This document shows positions 8,411-13,041 of a stretch of DNA of 13,041 nt, one piece after another. The stretch's first letter is position 1. The number at the start of each line of letters is the position of its first letter. The notes under the pieces were generated by a model. That model worked only from the letters and a program-made list of their open reading frames with translations. It did no database searches and was not told the DNA's origin. Source of the stretch: Ruminococcus sp. (lineage in GTDB: Bacteria > Bacillota > Clostridia > Oscillospirales > Ruminococcaceae); assembly GCA_023667165.1 (NCBI GenBank), contig JAMPAO010000077.1, positions 1 to 13,041 on the forward strand. The letters are read 5' to 3'. Made by a program: the position numbers and the translations under genes.

Positions 8411-8430
8411 TGTATTAGTACAATAATACA
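8411..8430. promoter_or_regulatory. Operator O2, upstream copy of the GntR site
   Basis: A second TGTATTA-N6-TAATACA with arms identical to O1 and a different 6-bp centre. Start-to-start distance from O1 is 86 bp, close to eight helical turns. It lies about 38 bp upstream of the -35 box, so it cannot block polymerase directly; cooperative binding or DNA looping with O1 is the simplest reading. A small palindrome, AAGCC-N5-GGCTT (8397-8411), abuts it. Confidence 0.65.
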
Positions 8431-8613
8431 GTATTGGGAAGAAAAGACGCCGACGGCAAATTATATAATACTCCCGAAAAATTAAATCATGGCAAGGAAA
8501 AAATTAAAATCGGATTAAAATTTTCCCTGTGATATCATTTTATATCTCCCATACCGTTTTTTCCATTGCTTCGGCTAACATTTCCGGTGGATAAACTTAC
8601 ATTTTTGTAACAT
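8431..8613. other. A+T-rich intergenic stretch between divergent units
   Basis: Together with the control sites on either side this is part of a roughly 400-bp gap between the GntR gene and the acyltransferase gene. Within 8431-8613 I see no gene, no RNA structure and no further copy of the GntR operator. The only ATG frames are under about 10 codons. Confidence 0.6.
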
Positions 8614-8642
8614 TTGACACATCCCCCGCAGAGTGATATAAT
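8614..8642 (+). promoter_or_regulatory. Consensus sigma-A promoter for the acyltransferase gene
   Basis: TTGACA (8614-8619) and TATAAT (8637-8642) with a 17-bp spacer. Transcription should start near 8649, so the leader consists almost entirely of the heptamer repeats that follow. Confidence 0.85.
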
Positions 8643-8648
8643 TTAGAG

Positions 8649-8697
8649 GTAAGAGATCGGACGTAAGAGGTAAGAGAGATCCCGAAAGAGGTGAAAG
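8649..8697. repeat. Second heptamer array, forming the 5' leader of the acyltransferase gene
   Basis: Seven phased 7-bp units: GTAAGAG, ATCGGAC, GTAAGAG, GTAAGAG, AGATCCC, GAAAGAG, GTGAAAG. Three are identical and the others diverged, but the 7-bp phase is kept throughout. The head ATTTAGAGGTAAGA (8641-8654) is identical to the one after purB. The last units provide AGAGGTG (8687-8693), 7 nt before the TTG start, so the repeat appears to supply the ribosome binding site. Confidence 0.75.
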
Positions 8698-8700
8698 GAT

Positions 8701-9492
8701 TTGACCGTTATTGACGCTAAAAAGCCTGCGGCAGCCGCAAAGGAACGGATAGCCGTTCTTGACGTGCTTCGGGGCGCAGCAATGATACTTGTGGTGATAT
8801 ACCACATTCTTTACGATATGAAATACATATACCGCTTTGACGTTCCCCGTGCGCTGACCCCGGGTCAGCCGGAGCTTGAGTTTGTCCACACCTGTTTCCT
8901 GTGGGTGCTTTTCGGCGTATCGGGGATATGCTGCGGCTATTCGCGGGATCCCTTGAAAAGAGGCGCGTTTTTGTACATTGTCGGATTTCTCATAACCGTA
9001 ACGACCGCCCTTTTCATGCCGGACGAGCTTATAGTTTTCGGAGTGCTTAGCTGCTTCGGCGCGTGTATGGTCATAACCGCATTTATAAAGCCGCTGCTCG
9101 ATAAGGCGGACTTTCGGGTGATACTGATAATATCCCTGCTGCTGTGGTTCACGCTCTCCGACCTTTACCGCAGCGGATATATACACCTGGGTTTTGCGGA
9201 CATTGCCGTGCAGCTCCCGAAAAGCTGCGATTTTCTTTATCCCATAGGCATAAGAGGAGAACATTTCAAAAGCTCGGATTATTTTCCGGTGATACCCTAT
9301 ATATTTATGTTCCTGTCGGGTCATGCCCTGTACAGACCGATATCGGAGCATAAATTTCCCCGTCGGTTTTACACCGCTTTTTCCTCGGGAGGAGGCGCTT
9401 TAGGCTTCATAGGCAGGCATTCGCTTATTATTTACGCGGTTCATCAGCCTCTGCTGATCCTGATATTTGAGATATTGACCTCAAACGGGTGA
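8701..9492 (+). CDS. Heparan-alpha-glucosaminide N-acetyltransferase-like membrane protein (DUF1624)
   Basis: Integral membrane protein of 263 residues, probably an acyltransferase that passes an acetyl group from cytoplasmic acetyl-CoA to an amino sugar or other acceptor across the membrane. About seven hydrophobic helices are visible (near 20-38, 63-80, 88-105, 112-129, 138-152, 197-213, 236-258). The family hallmarks are RIAVLDVLRGAAMILVVIYH followed by LYD near the N terminus, FGVLSCFGACMV in the middle, and a GRHSLIIYAVHQP-type motif (238-250) near the end. It is shorter than many DUF1624 proteins. The TTG start is supported by AGAGGTG 7 nt upstream and by the lack of any early in-frame ATG or GTG. 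It has its own promoter and a hairpin behind it, so it is probably a single-gene unit; its closeness to peptidoglycan-binding genes suggests, but does not show, a wall-glycan acceptor. Confidence 0.82.
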   Translation: MTVIDAKKPAAAAKERIAVLDVLRGAAMILVVIYHILYDMKYIYRFDVPRALTPGQPELEFVHTCFLWVLFGVSGICCGYSRDPLKRGAFLYIVGFLITVTTALFMPDELIVFGVLSCFGACMVITAFIKPLLDKADFRVILIISLLLWFTLSDLYRSGYIHLGFADIAVQLPKSCDFLYPIGIRGEHFKSSDYFPVIPYIFMFLSGHALYRPISEHKFPRRFYTAFSSGGGALGFIGRHSLIIYAVHQPLLILIFEILTSNG

Positions 9493-9521
9493 CAAACGGA
9501 AAACATGGGTCAACAAGACCC

Positions 9522-9567
9522 GCCGTCCGATATTACGAGAACAGACTCTAATATCGGGCGGCATTTT
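9522..9567 (+). terminator. Probable terminator after the acyltransferase gene
   Basis: Arms GCCGTCCGATATTA (9522-9535) and TAATATCGGGCGGC (9549-9562) pair over 14 positions with a single G-U wobble, around a 13-nt loop, and are followed by ATTTTGATCTT. The stem is strong but the U-run is short, so termination may be partial or the hairpin may instead stabilise the 3' end. Confidence 0.55.
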
Positions 9568-9589
9568 GATCTTGACGAAATGCGGAATA

Positions 9590-9708
9590 CTCCGAATATT
9601 AAAGCGCGCATATGCATATCCCGAGGTCTGCGTTAATATATTGTATTATGCCGTTTACAAGAGAACAACGGCGAACTCTTGTAAAATCGGATGAATATTT
9701 ATTCGGAG
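9590..9708 (+). promoter_or_regulatory. Nested inverted repeats upstream of the peptidoglycan-binding unit, possible SD-sequestering leader
   Basis: The inner hairpin is perfect: TTTACAAGAG (9654-9663) and CTCTTGTAAA (9676-9685), loop 12 nt. Around it, CTCCGAATA (9590-9598) is exactly complementary to TATTCGGAG (9700-9708), which contains the GGAG of the Shine-Dalgarno site for the TTG start at 9719. No convincing sigma-A promoter is seen: TATTAT occurs at 9644-9649 without a -35, and a direct repeat GCATATGCATAT at 9608-9619 could belong to a sporulation-sigma -35 region. If transcription begins near 9656 only the inner hairpin is in the RNA. Confidence 0.4.
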
Positions 9709-9718
9709 GTAATGCAGC

Positions 9719-10822
9719 TTGAACGGAAACGATCTTAACAATATGACCCAAAAGTACAAGGAAGAAATGATGAGATTATATCAGCAAAGCGGAACAAGAC
9801 AAAACGGCAGCCAGGCGGCGGGCGGCGCAGGCACTGACGGAATGAACCGCGGAAACACAGCCGCAGCCGGTACGCCTCAGACCGTAACAAGAAACGGCAC
9901 CGTACACAGCTCACGTCAGACGTCCGCCGATACCGCTTCCGCGCGGGATATGACGGGAACGTCCGTACAGGGAACATCCGGTGCGTCTTTCTACGGAGGC
10001 GCTCAAGCTCGGCACGGTGGTCATCACGGACAGCATATGCAGGGAGGCGTTAACGTTCCCGTCAACTGCGACTGCCGCTTTCCGTCGGCGGAGAGCATTA
10101 TAAATCAGATAGCCGCCACTCCCACTCCGCTCCCTCTCACACCCGAGGACTACGCCGGTTTGTCCGATACGGGCGCGGCTGAAATACAGCCGAGAAACGG
10201 CGCAGGTCTTGCAGCGAATGAAAATTCATCGGGCGGCGTTGCCGCAAGGAGCATTATGATAAACAGCGCGGACGGCGTAGGCACATATGCCGTTCCCTCT
10301 CAAAGCGAAAGCGAACAGGAGATATCTCCCGATTTTGCCCTGCCTGCGGATATCCCCGCAGATTCCTCGCAGCCTGTACCGTCCACAAGGAGCTATTCTC
10401 CCTCCGTGGCATGGATCTCTCTTACGGGGGACAATAGCTGGGGTTTTTTGCAGTTCGACGTATTCACAGGAGAACAAGGCTATCCCGTGCAAGGCGCGCT
10501 CGTTACCGTAAAGAAAAAGCTGCCCGGAGGAACGGGACTCGCAAGGATACTGTTCACTAACCGCAGCGGACTTACCTCCACCATCGCCCTGCCCGCGCCC
10601 TCCTCGTCGCTGTCCCTCGACCCGAACAACACTACCCGTCCGTTTTCGGAATATATCGTAACGGTGAGCTCGGCGGGATATTATTCCCTGACCGATATCA
10701 ATCTGCCGGTCTTTGCGGGGGTAAAAACCGTCCAGCCTATCGACCTTATTCCCCTGCCAAGCTACGGCGGCACGCCTATCCAGCCTCGTTCGGATACAAG
10801 CGGCACGTCGTCTGTGGGATGA
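9719..10822 (+). CDS. Disordered protein with C-terminal carboxypeptidase-regulatory-like domain, probably spore-associated
   Basis: A 367-residue protein with no signal peptide or membrane segment. A short helix (5-23, MTQKYKEEMMRLYQQ) leads into a long Gly/Ser/Thr/Ala/Gln-rich, apparently disordered region (24-230) with a His/Gly patch (RHGGHHGQHMQGG, 98-110) and NCDCRFPS (116-123). The C-terminal part (about 242-346) reads as a small beta-sandwich of the carboxypeptidase-regulatory/CnaB-like kind: GFLQFDVFTG, then PVQGALVTVKKK, GLTSTIALPAP, SEYIVTVSSAGYY, and IDLIPLPSYGG. From memory, this domain occurs in Clostridia next to the SpoIID/peptidoglycan-binding protein encoded here. The TTG start has GGAGGT 8 nt upstream; ATG 9712 is in another frame and yields only eight codons. 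The next gene starts 16 bp downstream. Biochemical role unknown; a structural or tethering role in the spore is inference. Confidence 0.75.
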   Translation: MNGNDLNNMTQKYKEEMMRLYQQSGTRQNGSQAAGGAGTDGMNRGNTAAAGTPQTVTRNGTVHSSRQTSADTASARDMTGTSVQGTSGASFYGGAQARHGGHHGQHMQGGVNVPVNCDCRFPSAESIINQIAATPTPLPLTPEDYAGLSDTGAAEIQPRNGAGLAANENSSGGVAARSIMINSADGVGTYAVPSQSESEQEISPDFALPADIPADSSQPVPSTRSYSPSVAWISLTGDNSWGFLQFDVFTGEQGYPVQGALVTVKKKLPGGTGLARILFTNRSGLTSTIALPAPSSSLSLDPNNTTRPFSEYIVTVSSAGYYSLTDINLPVFAGVKTVQPIDLIPLPSYGGTPIQPRSDTSGTSSVG

Positions 10823-10838
10823 TTTTAGGAGGAAATAA

Positions 10839-12236
10839 ATGACAGGTCAACCTTACATTCCCGAAAAGATCACGGTCCATCTCGGCGCTCCGGACGACGC
10901 GAGCGCCATGAACGTGACCGTTGATTTTGCGGATTACATCAAAAACGTGGGTTCCAGCGAGCTGTATCCCACATGGCCGGAGGAGGCGCTCAGAGCCAAT
11001 ATTTACGCCATCGTTTCCTTTGCCCTCAATCGGGTATATACGGAATGGTACAGGTCGAGAGGATATGATTTCGACATTACCAACGACACCAATTACGACC
11101 AGTATTTCGTCAACGGACGGGATATATTCCAGCCAATAAGCGAGCTTGCCGACGAGCTGTTCAACGACTACGTGCGCCGCCAGGGGACGATCGAGCCGCT
11201 GTTCACGGCATACTGCGACGGCGTGAGGACAAACTGCGGCGGACTCAAGCAATGGGGCACCGTGGAGCTTGCCGAGCAGGGATATCTGCCTTATGAGATG
11301 CTTACATATTATTACGGGGACGATATAGAGATAGTCAAAAACGCTCCCGTTGCGCCAAACGTACCGTCGTACCCCGGCACGCCTCTCGAGATCGGGAGCG
11401 CGGGGGACAACGTTGTACGCATACAGAGCAGGCTTAACCGTATATCGAGAAATTACCCCGCCATTCCGCGTATAGAGCCTGCTGCGGGATTTTACGACAC
11501 CCCCACCGAGGACGCGGTTAAAGCGTTCCAGCAGATATTCAATCTCCCCGCAACAGGCGTCGTCGACAAAGCAACGTGGTATAAGATAAACCGCATATAC
11601 AACGCGGTCAAGCGCCTTGCCGAGCTGGATTCGGAGGGACTTACCATTTCCGATATTTCTCTGAATCTGCCCCGCGCCCTTGTTCCGGGCGATACCGGAG
11701 GCAGCGTAAGAGCCTTGCAGTATTTCCTGTCGGTCATCGGAGCGTATTACGACGCCGTTCCGCCCATAACGATCACCGGTACGTACGACGAGCAGACGGA
11801 GCGTGCCGTGAGAGCGTTCCAGCAGCTTTACGGTCTGCCGGTGACCGGCAGTACGGACGGCGAAACCTGGGAGAATATATACAGCGCATACAAGGGCATT
11901 GCCGACAGCGTTCCCGTTAATTCGCAGGGAGAAGAGGTCGTGCTGTTCCCCGGTACGATCTTAAGAGAGGGTATGCAGAACGAATACGTAAAAACGCTTC
12001 AGCAGTACCTTACGCAGATACACAAGGATTACCCCCAGATACCCGAGGTCAGTGACACGGGATATTTCGGACCCGTTACGAGAAACGCAGTCACGGCGTT
12101 CCAGCGGTTCTTCGGACTTACTCCCACAGGTACGGTGGGAGCGGAAACATGGAACAGGATAAGCGATGTTTACAGTCAGGTCAGGTTCGGATACACAAAG
12201 CCTGCGGGACAGTACCCCGGCTATATAATAAGATAA
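10839..12236 (+). CDS. SpoIID-like domain fused to three peptidoglycan-binding repeats
   Basis: A 465-residue protein likely to act on or bind spore or cell-wall peptidoglycan. Residues about 10-168 resemble the SpoIID/LytB lytic transglycosylase domain: YIKNVGSSELYPTWPEEALR puts Glu41 where SpoIID has its catalytic glutamate, followed by FALNRVY, a DITNDTNYDQ segment and AYCDGVRTNCGG. Three PG_binding_1 repeats follow at about 182-258, 282-353 and 373-447, each with the pattern V..LQ..L, G.(Y/F)...T..AV..FQ, G(L)P.TG and TW. There is no signal peptide or anchor, unlike SpoIID, which is membrane-bound. A strong SD (AGGAGG, 7 nt) precedes the ATG, which lies 16 bp after the upstream stop. The family is commonly labelled spore cortex-lytic or peptidoglycan-binding protein; actual lytic activity is unproven. 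Confidence 0.88.
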   Translation: MTGQPYIPEKITVHLGAPDDASAMNVTVDFADYIKNVGSSELYPTWPEEALRANIYAIVSFALNRVYTEWYRSRGYDFDITNDTNYDQYFVNGRDIFQPISELADELFNDYVRRQGTIEPLFTAYCDGVRTNCGGLKQWGTVELAEQGYLPYEMLTYYYGDDIEIVKNAPVAPNVPSYPGTPLEIGSAGDNVVRIQSRLNRISRNYPAIPRIEPAAGFYDTPTEDAVKAFQQIFNLPATGVVDKATWYKINRIYNAVKRLAELDSEGLTISDISLNLPRALVPGDTGGSVRALQYFLSVIGAYYDAVPPITITGTYDEQTERAVRAFQQLYGLPVTGSTDGETWENIYSAYKGIADSVPVNSQGEEVVLFPGTILREGMQNEYVKTLQQYLTQIHKDYPQIPEVSDTGYFGPVTRNAVTAFQRFFGLTPTGTVGAETWNRISDVYSQVRFGYTKPAGQYPGYIIR

Positions 12237-12250
12237 AGGGAGTGAACTTT

Positions 12251-12805
12251 TTGGCTGATAATTCCATACCCGTAAACAGATCCGCGCACAGCAAGAACGT
12301 GCGGGAGGTTCAGGAATACCTGCGTGAAAGCGGATTTACGCGGGACGACGGTATGCCTGTCATTCCCGACGGAATATACGGACAGCACACAAAGGAAGCC
12401 GTTGCCAATTTTCAGCGCAGCAGCGGTCTGCCCGTAACGGGAGAGGTGGACCGCGTCACCTGGGACCGGCTCTACGGCTATTATGAGGATCTGATGATAA
12501 ACGTGAGGATCCAAGAGGGAATAAAGCCTCTGCCGGATCTTAACATCACCCTCGGCATAGGAGATATGGGTTTTTCGATAATGATATTACAGGCAATGCT
12601 CAACACCGTGGCGGGGATATATACAAATATATGCACCGTACCGTCGGAGGGCGTTTACGATGACAGCACCGCAAAGGCTGTAAAAGAGATACAAGCCGCT
12701 GCGGGGATAGAGCCTACGGGCAAAACCGATATACGCACATGGAACATCATCGTCCGCTTCTTCAACGCGGAGGTGGAAAGAGAACAGCGGCGCCAGGTCG
12801 TTTGA
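12251..12805 (+). CDS. Small protein with two peptidoglycan-binding repeats
   Basis: A 184-residue protein made almost wholly of two PG_binding_1 repeats. The first (about 6-80) is canonical: NVREVQEYLRESGF, GIYGQHTKEAVANFQRSSGLPVTGEVDRVTWDRLY. The second (about 98-172) is more divergent: MILQAMLNTVAG, GVYDDSTAKAVKEIQAAAGIEPTGKTD, then RTWN. There is no catalytic domain, signal peptide or anchor. The TTG at 12251 is preferred because AGGGAG (12237-12242) sits 8 nt upstream; an in-frame GTG at 12242 overlaps that site, and the frame reaches back to 12149 only inside the previous gene. It follows the SpoIID-like gene by 14 bp, ends the unit, and a strong terminator follows. It probably works with, or competes for the same wall ligand as, the three-repeat protein. 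Confidence 0.85.
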   Translation: MADNSIPVNRSAHSKNVREVQEYLRESGFTRDDGMPVIPDGIYGQHTKEAVANFQRSSGLPVTGEVDRVTWDRLYGYYEDLMINVRIQEGIKPLPDLNITLGIGDMGFSIMILQAMLNTVAGIYTNICTVPSEGVYDDSTAKAVKEIQAAAGIEPTGKTDIRTWNIIVRFFNAEVEREQRRQVV

Positions 12806-12812
12806 GGGCATG

Positions 12813-12859
12813 ACCGGCGGTAGTTTTCCTTTACCGGAAATTACCGCCGGTTTATTTTT
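12813..12859 (+). terminator. Strong intrinsic terminator of the peptidoglycan-binding unit
   Basis: Outer arms ACCGGCGGTA (12813-12822) and TACCGCCGGT (12842-12851) are perfect, with an inner TTTCC/GGAAA extension (12825-12829, 12836-12840), followed by TTTATTTTT. It starts 7 bp after the last stop codon. Confidence 0.93.
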
Positions 12860-12880
12860 GCCGTTCGGGTCGGGGAGTTT

Positions 12881-12909
12881 TTGCACGTTACCCCTCTTTA
12901 TGCTATAGT
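12881..12909 (+). promoter_or_regulatory. Candidate promoter reading into the right edge
   Basis: TTGCAC (12881-12886) and TATAGT (12904-12909) are separated by 17 bp, and a TG one base before the -10 makes it an extended -10. Transcription would start near 12916 and run into the structured stretch at the window end. Confidence 0.5.
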
Positions 12910-12984
12910 TTGATTTTTGGCAAGATGTTTTAGCTTTAAAGATGAGTTTAGCACGTAAGCCCATGCAAAGGGACACCCTTCGGA

Positions 12985-13041
12985 GAAAAGGGGGAGGCGC
13001 TCTGCTAAGCCCAAGGACGCTGGGTCACCCTCCCCCTTTTC
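12985..13041. repeat. Large perfect inverted repeat at the right edge
   Basis: GAAAAGGGGGAGG (12985-12997) and CCTCCCCCTTTTC (13029-13041) are perfectly complementary around 31 nt that contain a further CCCA/TGGG pairing. An alternative stem, CCCTT (12976-12980) with AAGGG (12988-12992), would compete with the large one. It may be a terminator or leader hairpin behind the promoter at 12881-12909, or part of a dispersed repeat. The window ends inside it, so its full extent is unknown. Confidence 0.55.

Noticed and set aside
8575..9351. 258-codon minus-strand frame opposite the acyltransferase gene
   Set aside because: It is antisense to a clear membrane-protein gene, has no family features, and covers that gene's promoter and heptamer leader.
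9505..9636. 43-codon ATG frame after the acyltransferase gene (MGQQDPPSDITRTDSN...)
   Set aside because: Only a weak GGA lies upstream, the frame runs through a strong hairpin, and a frame of this length is expected by chance.
12149..12250. N-terminal extension of the two-repeat protein to ATG 12149
   Set aside because: It lies entirely inside the preceding gene and translates to sequence unlike a peptidoglycan-binding repeat; TTG 12251 has a well-placed SD.

Overview
The window looks like chromosome from an endospore-forming clostridium of the Ruminococcaceae/Oscillospiraceae type, probably from a gut. This rests on a long-form adenylosuccinate lyase, a YtrA-type GntR regulator heading a MacAB-like ABC operon, a cytoplasmic family 2 glycoside hydrolase, purine-rich Shine-Dalgarno sites with several TTG starts, and a SpoIID/peptidoglycan-binding cluster of a kind I know from spore-forming Clostridia. 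The taxonomic placement is inference; there is no rRNA or other marker here.

Left part (1-3872): a GH2 beta-glycosidase gene on the minus strand and purB on the plus strand diverge from a 157-bp region holding one sigma-A-type promoter for each. purB ends in a run of GTAAGAA heptamers and a bidirectional terminator shared with the convergent ABC operon.

Middle (3881-8440, minus strand): a tight four-gene operon, read right to left as GntR/YtrA repressor, long coiled-coil HlyD/MacA-like adaptor, MacB/LolD-type ATPase and MacB/FtsX-type permease. Junctions are ATGA overlap, 10-bp gap and TAATG overlap. Its promoter (TTGACA-17-TATTAT) has a TGTATTA-N6-TAATACA operator over the transcription start and an identical-armed second operator 86 bp upstream, so the repressor very probably controls its own export operon.

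Right part (8614-12859, plus strand): a small membrane acyltransferase of the heparan-alpha-glucosaminide N-acetyltransferase (DUF1624) type with its own consensus promoter and a heptamer-repeat 5' leader. It is followed by a three-gene unit: a disordered protein with a C-terminal beta-sandwich-like domain, a SpoIID-like domain fused to three peptidoglycan-binding repeats, and a small protein with two peptidoglycan-binding repeats. None of the three has a signal peptide, which is odd for wall-binding proteins and fits a role in the spore. A strong terminator closes the unit.

The right edge (12881-13041) carries a plausible plus-strand promoter followed by a structured, gene-poor stretch cut off by the window end.
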